Counted from the stretch's first letter, positions 31,190 through 43,548 are shown. The stretch is 64,000 nt of DNA from Agrypnia vestita (GCA_016648135.1 JADDOH010004260.1:166371-230370); one strand, 5' to 3'. Translations and numbers: made by a program. The notes: generated by a model from the letters alone, not told the origin.

Positions 31190-33425
31190 TTATTTTAAGG
31201 TTGAAAAATTTGAAGTAGTAAATATTATATATCTTAATTTATTTAGTTATTTTTATGATATTTCAATTGCTCTTACACGCTTCACTTATTAACAAATGAA
31301 ATAGATAAACCCAATTTTTTACTCGATATATGATAAGAAAATTTTGAAAACTGTACTTACTTAAATATCTCAAATATTATTTGACTGTAATATTAACATT
31401 TCATATTTTATTACATAGTTAATAATAACTCAATAAGATGAAAAGTATATTACGTATATTGAATGTATTAAAATAAATGAATTATTAAATTCTTCATAAT
31501 ATCAATAAAAACCAACTCGTAGATTTTCTGTCCGTTAATGTGGTACTTTTTCATCTGGCACAACCAAAATATTTATGGCTTTCTGGCAACCAAGTATTTT
31601 TTTTTAAATTCATTTTTATTCACGAAAACTATTAGAAATATATTTTTATAAAATATTAATGATCTCTTCCCGGTGTTGCCGGCGATTGAAATATACCTAG
31701 TTATATTTTAAATAAGCATTTAGAGGAATGATAGTGTCATTGATTTGTGCATTCCCAAAATAATGATCTTCATCATCTTGAATTTCTTTTAGATAGAATT
31801 CATTTTAATATAAAACTGTGTCGTAAGAGGGTTGGGTGGTCAAGTGAAAGTGGATTATATTAAAGACTGATTATTTAAAATTTATTTAAGATATGTCAAA
31901 ATATGTAGGCTAGGTGATTTTTTGTGTACATTTTTATGAAAACAATTTTACTGTAAATGCAATCCAAAAATAATATATAACTATGAAAATTTTTGATGTG
32001 AAAAATAGTGAAATATCTGTACATTGACTACTTCCTTTTATGTTATATTAGATATATACTTGCACTGCTTTATTTATATGATTTTCGTATTTTGTATTTT
32101 GAGAAACTCATTGATGTCATCATAATTATGGTTAATGGAATTTCGTAATACATATTTATTAGGTTGAATTTAATTTTTAGATACAATAAATAATTTTCCT
32201 TAAATTTTTCGAAAAAAAAATATCTTAATTAAACAGTATTTTATAAAAAAAGTTTATCTTTTTCTAAAAAAACTTTTGTCTATAATAAGATAGTTTACAC
32301 CAAAATGTATTTCCACTGTTCATATGTAAATAGATAAAATAATTTTTGTTTCCTTTCAATTTTGACAAAGGCAAAACTAATATGTACACGCCATTGTGCG
32401 GTGCCCACATCGTTAAGAAATTTAAAGAGCCTCCTCGATAATAGGCTTTTGATAGTGGTATTATTGATATGCAATAATAAATTGAGTTGTCACTTAAAAA
32501 TGTGCGAGCCCTGGTTAACTAACTCTTTCAGCCCGCGCGGCCATCGCGGAGGACGAGAGCGAACTCAGCCACACGAGGCAGGCTGCCAAACATAATGATT
32601 GCACCTTTGCAAATTGCTTGGGATACCGCTCTATTTTTCTTTATTTTTTGACAGACTTGTTTTTTATTCTATATTTTAATGCTAATCACCTGGAGTGGGT
32701 CTGTTTACTCATGTTCCTCAGTTGAAAATATTAATGTTTATCAGAAAATATATTAGGTACGATAATAATATTCTGTCGCGATTGTTTTTAAATTTAAAAT
32801 AAATTTACGAACTGCATGTTCTTCAACTAATTCTGCGGGTCTTGCTTGTGAGTGACGTGATTATTAATTTTAATCCAAATAATGACGAAATCATGTCGAA
32901 AATGATTTAATAATGTATAGTCGTCTACTTTACATAAATGTTGAAAGTTTCAGAGTTTTAACTAGTCGGTCAGTTGGTGAAAAATTAATTACAATATTTT
33001 ACCACAACAAACAAACAACAAACAGAAAAGGGAGTTAAATAAAAACATTGAAAAATATACTTTACATTACTTTTTAAAATATTTCAGTGATTGACATTAT
33101 TGTGTTTAGTGTTATTATTATAAAGATATTCACTGTCACCTTAACTAGAACGTTTGTCCTCTGTGGTAAAGAAGACGGGTCCATTTTATCAATTCACAAT
33201 ATTATATATACATATCAAATTTTTAAAAACATAAAAAAATTGCAAAAGAAAAATAATATTATAACGAAAATATGTACCTAAGGTTGAATTGGGAGTAAAT
33301 CAAGAGCACACATTAAGCAGTGAAATTTAAAACAAACGCAAAGAAATTTGAAACGTAAACTCGTTTCAAATTCTGTATGACTGTAACGGATAATGTTAAA
33401 ATAAATTTCCTTCAAAATAGAATAC
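31190..33425. other. A/T-rich DNA, no supported gene
   Basis: Two short plus frames (32362-32595 and 33087-33281) have no domains. A small GC-rich patch lies at about 32530-32590. Nothing else was recognised in these 2.2 kb. Confidence 0.4.
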
Positions 33426-33429
33426 TCTT

Positions 33430-33645
33430 GATCGAAATATCTATGGAGCTTCATCGACAGTCATCCAGAGAAAGACCAAGAACACCTGGATAACTCATTA
33501 TCAATGTTCCAAAATCCTACAGAGGAACGCCCCGGATGAAAGCGATATCTAAACCGAAGAAGATATAGTCTGAGAAGAGAAGAGTCGACCGCAACAGCCT
33601 ACCTAGGCAATGAGTTGGGACAGTGCAAAGAAGAATAAGAAGAAG
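33430..33645 (+). pseudogene. Possible LINE 3' relic ending in (GAA)n-like tail
   Basis: CCAGAGAAAGACCAAGAACA and AGAGGAACGCCCCGGATG, then a frame with RYLNRRRYSLRREE and an ending AAAGAAGAATAAGAAGAAGA, have the shape of a LINE end with a GAA tail, similar to 29757-29881. The protein is not clear enough to assign firmly. Confidence 0.3.
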
Positions 33646-33649
33646 AGAA

Positions 33650-34290
33650 TACTCTCCAATTGCTGCTGTAGTTACAGTAGATGATTGGTAATTATTTAAA
33701 TTGTCTTCTGCTAGTTTTCGTATTCCATTTGGGCATGACGCTGGCTACCAACATGAAATTCTATATTCGATTTCCAATAATATCACTGTACCCAATATGC
33801 AATTTTCTCAAGCCTGGCTATTTTTGTGACATGTTTTGTTACATGAATTGAGTCTCGTGGTCTGCTTTAGACTAAAAAATAAAAAATATATTTTTAAATT
33901 TTATTTACCGCATAAATACAGAAGCACGTGGGTTCCAAGGGCAACGTGATACTTTCTATTCAATGTTCGTTCGCAGAAAGACTTCTCGTCCTGGTATTCC
34001 TTTATTTATTCACTGCTAGTATCACTGGTCTGGTCAATATCGCGTGTTGTAAAATCACCGTCACGAATCACCAATCACACTGGTTCTAACTCTGATATGT
34101 CACACTTGTTACCGTCACGAATGAATTGCTTGAGCCCGCATTGCGTGACGCCTTTTATAGATAATTTCTTCCAGATATTTGTTCTAGAGATTACGGAAGG
34201 CTTTTAGAGCATTCTAGACAATTCCAATGTAGTGTTTTAGTGTGTAATGGAATGTATTAGAATTCATAGAATGAAGAAATCTAGAATTCT
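33650..34290. other. Intergenic DNA with TTCTAGA-rich patch
   Basis: ACCGTCACGAAT occurs twice (about 34061 and 34111). At 34180-34290 several TTCTAGA/GAATTC words recur (ATTCTAGACAATTCC, AATCTAGAATTCTCTAGA), alternating GAA and TTC as heat-shock elements do. This may be chance in a repeat. No gene. Confidence 0.35.
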
Positions 34291-34293
34291 CTA

Positions 34294-34435
34294 GATGGCA
34301 AACCAACTGAATATTGATAACAATACAATGTCAGTCATCCGTGAATTCTCTCAGGAATGAAGAATTCTTGAATTCTTAATTCCTGATTCACTGATGACTG
34401 ACATATTCTTATCAGTATTCAGTTGGTTTGCCATC
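34294..34435. mobile_element. 142-bp foldback element
   Basis: The left arm begins GATGGCAAACCAACTGAATA and reaches GTCAGTCATC. The right arm, inverted, begins with the same 20 bases apart from one change beyond them. The centre (GAATTC repeats) is itself palindromic, so nearly the whole 142 bp folds as one hairpin. It has no coding capacity. No target duplication was clear. Confidence 0.85.
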
Positions 34436-34439
34436 TTGT

Positions 34440-35415
34440 TATAATATTTACATTTCATTTTCGCTTATATTTATAACATTTAAATTTGCTACATATTGTT
34501 TCTAGAATTTAAATGCAATATTTATAACAGATACCCAGTTGAATTTCTTAAATAATGCGCTTGGCGATTATCGGACAATTGTTTCTTTTTTAGGCAGACA
34601 TAAATCATGTGCAATGTGTGAACTTTTAATTTGAATCCGCCCAGTTGGCCTTTATCCCACTTTTCCACACTGCCCCGAACATCCCAGGCGTTGATGTGTT
34701 AATTACAATATGATAAATGAGCTCCCCGCTGTTTATATTAATATCCCGAGATATTTTGGCGGCAGATGACCGCCATGTTGAAAAAAGTGAACGAGAACCG
34801 AGCGAGCGCGCGGAACACGTTTGGGCCGCGTAGAAAGAGAAAGGTATACCAGAACAACTTCAATCAAATGTGAAGAATAAGTGAAATATAATGAAATTTA
34901 TTAATTAATACTGATATTACCGGTAGAAATCCTTCACTAGAGATGTACTAAATATATAATATTGTCACGAGATGCTAAATGATTTAAACAGTGCATTATC
35001 GAGGATTTCTGGAAGAGTTTGGATGTTTAGAATGAGTTAAAAAGAACTGGAAGGATACAGCATAGTTGATGTTTTGACAGAACAATCGTTAAACGATTCA
35101 TTGCAAAGTATCAAAGTACCTACCTGCGTGCGAGGGGTGTTCTAGTAGCAAATAAATGCGAATAAAAACAGCGAAATAAAGTTTTTTACAGACAAGTAGT
35201 AGTGCTTCTCGAGTGATGATTAGTGTGCATTACGAAACTGAGCTCCAGTAAAATTTGTGTTCAGTGACTTTTTGTGAAAAATAAAACTTTAATTGTTAAG
35301 TGTTGCATTTTGACTCTCACCGCCCATTTATAAACAATACATATTCGTATGATTTATTCACTTATTTTTTACTAAAGTTTACAATGTAATATGAAGATTG
35401 GTCGCAAATGAATTG
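34440..35415. other. Unique-looking DNA with possible promoter/exon patch
   Basis: At 34650-34860 the DNA is GC-richer and non-repetitive (GAGATATTTTGGCGGCAGAT, GAACCGAGCGAGCGCGCGGA), ending in AGAAAGGTATACC, which could be a 5' splice site. An ATG occurs near 34781 but no long frame follows. It could be a first exon or an enhancer; no proof in sequence. Confidence 0.3.
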
Positions 35416-36650
35416 ATTTAATAGGCTTATGATCTGTATGAGCCAGCATATTTAAAAAATCATTGCTTAAAATTCGACTTTAAAATAAGGAGGTATCATA
35501 GCTGCGAAATCTATGTATACTATGTCATGAGAAAGACGATAGATGTCTCACTTTATATTAATATTTATGGAGATATCCAATAACAAAGTTCGCTTTTTTT
35601 TCAATATTTCTGACAAATTTTTTGCAGCAATTTGAAGTATCAATACAGTAACATATATCTAGGATGAAAAATTCATTCGCTTTAATACGAATAAAATGAT
35701 AGATTTTTTTTACAAGGTTTTTATTGTTTTATTTGAGTTTTATAAAGGCAAATAAATTTGATCTAATTGATATAAGTTTCTGTAATGTTTCTGCAAACTC
35801 AAAATTTTTGGCTCATTATCAAGACAGGAATCTACGAGTATAGTTTTTGCTACTTGCTGTGAGATACCCTGTATATTTAAACAATTAAATTGTAATGACT
35901 AAGATTGTAATTTAATACCACAATTATTATGTAAAAAAAATACGCACACACATAACTAGTAGGTCAGTAGCATCATAGAATAAATGATTATGTAAATTGA
36001 TGAAATTAACGCCACTTTGTTTCATTAAGAAATAATTAATAATTATATAGGGAAGTAAATTACTGGGTAAGGCTTGTATTATATTCCTTGCCTTATATCT
36101 GCTCATTTAATTATCTCCCATAACCGGTTGTTTATATTCCATGCAAATGCAGCACTAGGAACAGTTCGCTGCCCAGCGGAGAAAGTTGAAATCATTTTAA
36201 AATTTTGATTCGCGTCATGTTTCATCCACCATTCCATCATTGGCCTTTCGAACGTTTGAAAGCATTTAATCTTATAAAGTGTGAATTAACTGTGAGTATT
36301 ATTCTTATTTATTGTATTTTGTGCCTCTCTTACACGCTTGTATCACACGACACTTGCATACATCATGCGACACATTTCACGAACACCAAAATTTTCCGTG
36401 GGTGCGGTCGGTACTCGTTACACGATATATGGAAGGGTATAGGGTTAGAGGATAGAACTCCTCACCTCTTGAGGACTCGTAACAGATGGTTGAATATATA
36501 ATATATTACTAAAACAATAATTTGCTTGAACACAGCATAACCTAACATAACTAACTAACGCATTTTCATTTCACACTTCACATCTGGCAGACGTTTTATG
36601 ACAATTTTTCATTTCAACGAGTCTTTAACTTCGATACTAATATCTAAAAA
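35416..36650. other. Intergenic DNA with repeat fragments
   Basis: TAGGCTTATGATCTGTATGA and GAGCCAGCA at 35421 resemble the long-TIR family. Near 35860 the sequence GAGATACCCTGTATATTTAA is the inverse of TATACAGGGTGTCTC at 47513. The 98-codon frame 36205-36501 (+) has no domain. Confidence 0.4.
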
Positions 36651-36654
36651 ATTT

Positions 36655-36995
36655 TACAGTAGATACTGACGATTCTGTATAAAAATATATATAATATGTA
36701 CTATATACCTATGTAATATGTTATATATTATATAATATAAAAAAGCCTATACACATTGCTGCTCTTTACTTTATATTTTTAATTTTTATACTCATGTTTT
36801 GGTGCTATACAGATATTGTTTAATGTATGTGCTTTTTGAAATTTATATTATATTCTTTATGTAAAAGCCTATACCTAATGGGCGTAAACAAATAAATAAT
36901 TAAATATATACTATATAATATGTACTATATACGATATATTCCGACGAAATCCGTATAAAAATATATATAATATGTACTATATACCTATATAAAAG
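36655..36995. repeat. TA-rich direct repeats
   Basis: CCGTATAAAAATATATATAA plus TATGTACTATATACC occurs at about 36670-36712 (with CTGTATAAA) and again at 36951-36990. AAAAGCCTATAC occurs at 36744 and 36863. Low-complexity TA-rich DNA dominates. Confidence 0.7.
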
Positions 36996-37680
36996 AATGA
37001 CGACGTGTTCCCCGACTTTAAAAAAACACGTAAGATTTTTAAAAATAACTAATTTGCTCTTTTATGAAAAGGTGCCAAAAAGTATTAATAAAAACCCAAT
37101 AAATAAATTCTACAAAATTTATTTATTGTATACAAATTTTAATGAAGAAAATATGGTCACAAAACAAATTTAAGTTCATAACTAAGAAAAATCCAAAATA
37201 ATTTACATAATAATGAATATTTAAAAAAAAACTATTCATAACACTCCCAGATAAAAGACGCGCTCGTTTATGGCCTACTGGACAAAAATTGTTTTCATTG
37301 CGGGCGAATATTAAAAATATATATTTTTTTTAATTATAAATGAATTTTGGAATATCTTATCTTAATAACTATTAGTATTAGGACGTTGTTGCTTAAACGT
37401 TTTCGACTCATAATTCTTCTGATCCTCTTCAAAAAAAGCAAAATTATTTTGATTGTTGATATTTTCAATAAATGATTGGTGAAAAGAGTATATTTTTTTA
37501 TTAATGACGTTAATACAAGATCAATCAATAATTTATTATTAACACTTGAGCGTTGATATTTCTCAGAAGTCTCAGAAATTATGTAACCATATTTATTTAA
37601 AAATAATGTATTGGAACAAAGTATTTGAAATAAATATTAAAAATACAATTTATCTAATAAATATTTAAATTAGATTTATT
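36996..37680. other. A/T-rich DNA, nothing firm
   Basis: The minus strand near 37430-37390 reads CAGAAGA, a stem-like stretch and GAAAACGTTT, loosely like a hammerhead relic but too degraded to call. Confidence 0.35.
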
Positions 37681-37683
37681 TTG

Positions 37684-38709
37684 AAGAAATCTATTTATGC
37701 ATAGCTTTATTGAATGTATAAAATACGCGCTGCACATATCCTAGATATGTCGTGCGTTTTTTGACTATTTTATAATGTACTAGCTGCGCCCGCGGTTTCG
37801 CCCGCATGGATACAGTTTGTAAGAGTATCAGTGAAAAATGAAAAATAAACTACTCGTCCAAACAATGTTTTGTAAAAGGAAATTTTAAATAAAATTTCTC
37901 TGACAGTAAGTAAATTTATTTTGATAAGAATTTAACATTACCAACTTAAATTATCCCGGCAAATTAAAATTAATTTTAATATATCTTTAAGTCATATATT
38001 ATCAAATTGTGAATCAACCTTAACATATAAATATATGTCGTTGAAAATTTTTTACAGGCCTTTTTCAGTTATACAACTTTTTTTATAGAAAGCATTCATA
38101 TATCTCATACCGTTAAAGCAGCGTTCGTGTGAAACGGAACGATTTTTCGTCGACTTACGTTGCAAAATTGGTCTCCGCAAAAAGCCCTTTTATTTTAATG
38201 GGATAATATATAGCCCCTGTCCACCCTGAAAATTTATTCTAAATATTGGTGAAAGAATTTTTAAAATCAGATGAGTAGTTTGAGATATTACCTCCTACAT
38301 CCAAATATACAAACTTTACCTCATTATAATATTAGTATAAACCAGCCGTACAGCTAACAGTACAGTAAGATTTTTAAATTAAAAATTCATGAATAGAAAA
38401 CCATATTTTTTTTAAATTAACTTTATATGCTTAAAATTAAAATTAAAAATAATAAAATAATTAACTAAATAGAAATGTCAAGTCCGTGTAATTTGGAGGA
38501 GCGGCCCTTGCGTGTTGCTTGATTGTCTAAATTTGTAATTTCAGCGTGATTCCAGAAAGTTACGGACGTTAAGGACCTACAGCGAAATTATTATATTTAG
38601 ATGATTAATTTTACTGAAATTCTATTTATGCACAGCTTTTTTTATTGTATAGAAAACACGCTGTATGTTTCCGTGTCATGCGTTTTTTATCTATTTTGTA
38701 ACGTATGAT
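37684..38709. repeat. Pair of about 100-bp direct repeats flanking a retroposon
   Basis: TCTATTTATGCATAGCTTT, ATGTATAAAATACGCGCTG and GTGCGTTTTTTGACTATTTT at 37690-37788 recur with changes at 38619-38709 (TCTATTTATGCACAGCTTTT, CATGCGTTTTTTATCTATTT). The 37.8-38.3 kb retroposon lies between them. Confidence 0.6.
37789..38340 (+). mobile_element. ACTAGCTG-headed retroposon, about 550 bp
   Basis: It begins ACTAGCTGCGCCCGCGGTTT and ends AAACTTTACC...TATAATATTAGTATA. These two ends are the usual termini of a widespread class of short non-autonomous insect retroposons (mobilised in trans by LINEs). No frame is coding. Copies of the head occur at 18012 (minus), 21171 and 57009. Confidence 0.6.
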
Positions 38710-39186
38710 TGTGATCACGTGACGAACAAAGCGATAGATTGTAAAATAACTAATTAACAACTTTATTGATGCTAATAGAAGCAGATGATTCAAGAGCGCC
38801 ATAAAAATGTAACCACATGATATAAGAAGTCAGTTAAACGAACTTTCATTGGGTCTATTGCTCGTTTTATATCCCTATCAATAAGAGATTAAGCCGTCCG
38901 CTATTTTGATTTAAATCTTATTTAATTTAACGAGCTATTAAAATAATTAGTGGTGCTATAAATCGGGCCGCGCGCTATGCCGTGTGGGTTTTTAAATTCT
39001 TTTTTTGTTCCTGTACTAATATAATAATACGTCACGACCCGCGGGCCCGGGGGGCACGAGACGGAATGAGTGTGCCGGACACTGACGGCCCAGTGCCGTA
39101 GCGGAACAAATAACTAATTCTTATAATGCGTATTAAGGTATAATATACATTGAATTTTTTTTGTTCTGAACATATGTATATATATA
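38345..39186. other. Intergenic DNA with GC-rich patch
   Basis: At 38960-39110 the DNA becomes GC-rich (CGGGCCGCGCGCTATGCCGT, ACCCGCGGGCCCGGGGGGCA). No frame or repeat family was recognised. Confidence 0.4.
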
Positions 39187-39652
39187 CGAGGTCAGTTCAA
39201 AACATATCGCGAATTTTGAATTTCCGCAGGTTACGTATATTCGATTTTTGATTTTTTTGTGGCGTTATATTGGTACTCATGTCTCTCACTTATGCCGACA
39301 ATTTCGGCCATTTTGAATGTTCAGTTAATTTTTGACAGCTGCTTTGCTTGCGCGTGTTTTGGTTCGTCTTCGATTTTTCCCTGTTCCAAAAAATGGATCA
39401 AAGAATCTGTATCAAATTTTGTGTGAAAAACGAAATTAAGTGCGCGGACGCATTCCGAATATTAACTGTGGCATTTGGTGAAGCTACCCTGCAACGTTTA
39501 TCGGTGGTACAAAATGTTCTCAGAGCGCCGAGAAGATGTGAACGACGAAGAGCGTGCCGGACGCCCGAGCACGTCAACATCAGACGAAAATGGAAGCTGC
39601 CGCAAGAGCCAAGATCGAAAAAGCACGCCAAATTCGGAACGAACAGACCTCG
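39187..39652 (+). mobile_element. Internally deleted mariner-like element, 466 bp
   Basis: The ends are CGAGGTCAGTTC (39187-39198) and GAACAGACCTCG (39641-39652), inverted at 11 of 12 bases, each flanked by TA, the target of mariner elements. The interior holds the N-terminal part of a transposase and the rest of the gene is missing, so this is a deletion derivative that could be moved only by another copy. Confidence 0.75.
39393..39640 (+). pseudogene. Mariner transposase N-terminal DNA-binding part
   Basis: From ATG 39393 the frame reads MDQRICIKFCVKNEIKCADA, FRILTVAFGEATLQ. It then shifts to a frame with VYRWYKMFSERREDVNDEER and AGRPSTSTSDEN. A helix-turn-helix ending in YRWYK.F..GRE...DEERSGRPSTS is the hallmark of mariner transposase N-termini (about 60-90 residues). 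The catalytic DDD domain is absent. At least two frameshifts occur. Confidence 0.75.
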
Positions 39653-39659
39653 TATATAT

Positions 39660-40450
39660 GTACTTTTTTTTGCTTTGTTATTCTTTTTTTCTGAAAAGAG
39701 TCGACTGCCTTCAAACAGCTAATCAGCTAACAAGAAATGAATAAAAAACTTATTATTATTATTAAAACAAATTTGTGGTTTTTTTTGTAAAATTTCGAAA
39801 ATTGATTCATCATATGTTTTACGTTTTACTTACATATTTTTTGATCCTGTGTTACCTGTTAGCTGCCAAAATACCCCGAACTCAAAATGTCATAATGTCA
39901 AAATCTTCCCTACTACTATATTTGATGGAGCAATTTTCTGATTTCAAGTTACTCTGGTTCGGGTTTCCTACAGGGAAAATTTGAACTAGAAGCTCTCTAG
40001 ATATGAAGATGCCACTTACCAGTTTACAGTCAACTTTTGCGTTGTTTGGTCCGATTTCCGTTCTCTTCGTCCAGTTATTCCAAATCCGTTAACAGCACCA
40101 CTTTAACACACCAAATGTTTAATGATATTTTATAGATTTTATCCGCCGCGACTAAATTCAACCGCTGGTTCGAGATGTCCCAAAACAATCTGTCCCGTAG
40201 CAACTGTCACACACAGAGAACTCCGCGCTCGTAGGTATTTCCTTTTATAAAATTCCCGACCAGAGACTAACAGATTTTTGCTCGAACAATATTGTACATC
40301 TACGGAAAATATTTCAGGTTCGATGGTATAACGTAAGTCTGGCAGTCGCTTGCTCCTACTCTAGTACGCCAATGCCCGCCGCCCGCTGGGCTCCGCTCCT
40401 CGTACCGGCGCATTCACACTCGTACAGCGTTTTTACTTCTCTCTTTTCAT
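39660..40450. other. Intergenic DNA, nothing firm
   Basis: A patch at 40010-40440 has mixed composition with a TATAAAATTCCC word at 40245 and CpG-rich DNA at 40370-40415; it could be regulatory or an LTR remnant. No gene is supported. Confidence 0.35.
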
Positions 40451-41800
40451 TAGCCATTTAATACACCCAGCCTCCCAGCGGAGGTGTTGGCTAGATTTAT
40501 ATCTCGACTAATGTAATGTGTCCCAACACAGTTTACAAATAACATCTTCATTCGTTTTGTGGCCGGCGAGGCACCGAACGGATATTTAGAAAACGCGATC
40601 GGCGCGCATGTCTCGATAACTAATGTGTGAAAGGAGAATATATCATTCAATTAACCTTTCATTCCTAAATCATTATTTATCTATTTATTTGACAACAACA
40701 ACCGTCGGTAATTTATGCGCAGTGTTTTCTAAAAGTAGTAATAAATCAATTTCAAAATTCTGACCGAGAAGAATATTATATTTATGAGTTACGGCTTTTT
40801 TATAATGATTGGAGTTCTTGTTCCAAAAACCTGGATCTCCACGCTGCTCTAGATAGGTAGAGATACGTGTGTGGTTTTCTGTTAGAGGAAAGCTTTAATT
40901 TACGAAGTTCAATAAAAATACGCGATTTTTTTTAAGTCCAATTGTCACAATTAAAATGGCGTAGGATATAAATAATAATACGTTTTTTAATTTATTTTAT
41001 TTCCAGAAATTTAATTAAAATCACTTTATACAAATAATTAATCTTAAGCAAAATTAAATTAATCGCAATAAAATCTGCCATTTCTTAATTTCTCTTTATC
41101 ATTTTTGGAGGGAAGGGGCGACAATATTTACATCAGGATTTGTAAGATTCTATAAATGGATGACATCAAAATACATAATTCTCTATGTAACAATGTCCGT
41201 TACTAACTACACTAAGACGCTACTAGATGGCGCCATTTTCGCAGCCTTAATTCACGGCCGAAAAGATAGTTTATAGCGATAGTTTGTTTGTCACTCACAA
41301 TACTACTATTTCGCAATAGTTATATTTGTTATATTTTATCGGGAAAGTTTATTTGTCACTCACAATAATATTTGTCACAAACATAAAAATCCGTCATTTT
41401 TGAGTTGGTTGTAACTAGTTCAATATAATATACACAATTACCTACATTGTTCAAATTAAATAAAAACTCAAATGGCCCTCATATTTTCAGGGTAACAACG
41501 TCGTGATAATATCATGTGACAAAATAGACAGAACCTACTTTTTACGCGTAAAGTTTCTATGAGAAATGTCAAGCCATTTGTCAAATGTCAATATTTCTAT
41601 CAACATAGCGAAAATATTGGTATTAATTTAAAATTTGGAAATTGTGTGTACAAATTAGTAGTGTATGAAACAGATTAATTTCTACGAACTTTCAAAATAA
41701 TATTCATCACGTCAAAATCGACACATGTATGTTATTTGAACTGTACAATGTTATTCGAACTGTACAATGTTATTCGATAAATGCTATTCAACTAAGCTAA
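40451..41800. other. A/T-rich DNA, no gene; short tandem repeat at 41728-41778
   Basis: GAACTGTACAATGTTATTC is repeated in tandem with a 22-base period at about 41738-41778. The rest shows no coding or repeat signal. Confidence 0.5.
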
Positions 41801-41818
41801 CCATGGTATGAAAACCAT

Positions 41819-42533
41819 TAAAAACTGGCTGGATTTTAACTTGCTATCTTTATATATTAAAAAAGTAAATATCTGAAGTTCTCTGTTTTTTCCAAAACTA
41901 GCAATTCATAAATGTAACAACTTTAACCAATGCAAGTGCAAGGAAATCATGTACAGCGACAAAATTACATATTTAGACGTTTGGATTGATCACACCCTAA
42001 AATGAGATCCACACATAAAAGAGCTTGCTGCTCGTGTCAGAAAATTTATATTTTCAAAAAATTATGCAACATTAAAAGGACATTAAAAGTGGTTTACTAC
42101 GCTTTGTGCCAATCCGTACTAGGATATGGAATAATTGGCTGGGGGAGTGCCACAAGAAATATTCTCGACCCTCTTATCAAAGCTCAGAAATCCATAATAA
42201 GAGTTAAATTCAGAAAACCATTTTCACACCCAACAAAGAAACTTTTTCAAGCACTTAGCACATTCTTAATATACAAGAACTTCACGGTAGAACTGTAATT
42301 ATTTTTTATCGTAGTGATGCTGCAATGCATCATTTGGAAACACACCACTATACATCACTAGAACCACTTCACATAATAATAATTACATACGAAGACTTCA
42401 TCTGGACAAAGACACTTATATATATTTAGCACCGAAACTTTTCAACCCCCGGGGCTATAAGACAAAAGAAATTCCATCACAAAGTCTCTTTAAAAAAATG
42501 ATTGGAGGAAGAATTTTTACGGTATCCATGTAA
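41819..42533 (+). pseudogene. Jockey-like LINE ORF2 C-terminal relic
   Basis: In several frames the order is TIKNWLDFNLLSLYIKK, ITYLDVWIDHTLK, a stop, DPHIKELAARVRKFIF, then TLKVVYYALCQSVLGYGIIG and DPLIKAQKSIIRVKF, and finally DKDTYIYLAPKLFNPRGYKT and LFKKMIGGRIFTVSM before a stop at 42531-42533. YLGVWID...W..HI and YYAL.QS...YGI.GWG are typical of the region after the RT catalytic core in Jockey-group LINEs. Stops and at least two frameshifts; the RT core is missing. Confidence 0.75.
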
Positions 42534-42662
42534 CAAATTGGTTTAAAATCAATTTAAATTGTAAAATTTATTCTTATTCCCAACTTTTAGTGTTTTCCCA
42601 ACATTTTTGATTTTATCATATCTTGATTTACCTACGCTTTTTATGTTCTTACATTTTTTTTA

Positions 42663-42775
42663 AATAGAGATGCGAACACGGAATACGTGTCACATCAATA
42701 TTCTTACTATTTTCAAACTAAGCTAAAGGCTTGTGCTATGAAAATAAGACTAACTTACTAGTCCGGAGTGGAGTG
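42663..42775 (-). mobile_element. SINE-2 body/tail, head truncated
   Basis: GGAATACGTGTCACATCAAT, TTCTTACTATTTTCAAACTA, GCTTGTGCTATGAAAATAAG and ACTTACTAGTCCGGAGTG match the minus-strand tail of the SINE at 16660-16808. The tRNA-like head is absent. Confidence 0.7.
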
Positions 42776-42779
42776 GAGG

Positions 42780-43480
42780 ACATTATGTTGCCTTTTATGA
42801 TGTCTATCTTACATTTTTTTTTCTCCTGTACAAACTGCAGAAAATACCTTAAAATGTGAAGGCATTTTCCCTAGAACAGGCCTAGCCTAAGTTTAAAATC
42901 CGAATAAATAAATAAAAAATAATGGCGGCCAAGATATGATTGTTATAATAACGCAATCCGATGAGATTAGACCCGGTGGTATTTGAATATAGCTAACTAG
43001 AACCATCCGTCGAAAGAATTTAGAAATATGAAATAAAGCTACGCGTATGTTGCAAATAATTTTACGCAAAATCGATGCCAAACGAACACGAACTAAATGT
43101 AATAGTTATCAGGCTCGCGTAGCGCAGTTCTTTTCCTGAACTGGCGCTTTTTCAAAATGTGTTTAACCACTTCAAGCCTTTTTCTGCAAAAAATTGTCTA
43201 AAACGAGTCGATTTTTTATTGCATTTTAATAATCTATGTATAATAAAACAAAATGGTTTTTGCCGCCCAAACACATAGGATAACTGACCCACACGGAAAT
43301 GCGGCCATGGAACGCACTAATCATTGCTATATTACCCGTATCGGTACGAGCGCGAGCATGGAATGATTAAATACAATAGTTAATCTGTATTTAATAAACG
43401 CGACATTATTTTATGTTTTATATTTTTAACGCTTCATTATTTAAAATAACATTAACGATTTCTGTTATTTGATGAATGAT
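42780..43480. other. A/T-rich DNA, nothing recognised
   Basis: A 62-codon minus frame (42893-43081) has no domain. Confidence 0.4.
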
Positions 43481-43486
43481 TTTTTT

Positions 43487-43548
43487 TAAATAGAGAGGCT
43501 TACACAGAACACGTGTCACATTAATATTCTTTATATTTTTAAACTACG
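43487..43548 (-). mobile_element. SINE-2 tail fragment
   Basis: AAATAGAGAGGCTTACACAG, then ACACGTGTCACATTAATATT and CTTTATATTTTTAAACTA, parallels 42663-42720. Confidence 0.6.

Noticed and set aside
32362..32595. 77-codon plus frame with a GC-rich end
   Set aside because: No family recognised; the GC-rich patch alone does not support a gene.
34180..34290. Heat-shock promoter
   Set aside because: TTCTAGA and GAATTC words recur, but they adjoin a foldback with the same words and there is no gene downstream.
37385..37445. Another hammerhead relic on the minus strand
   Set aside because: CAGAAGA and GAAAACGTTT are in the right order, but helix II and helix I are not convincing and a chance match is likely.
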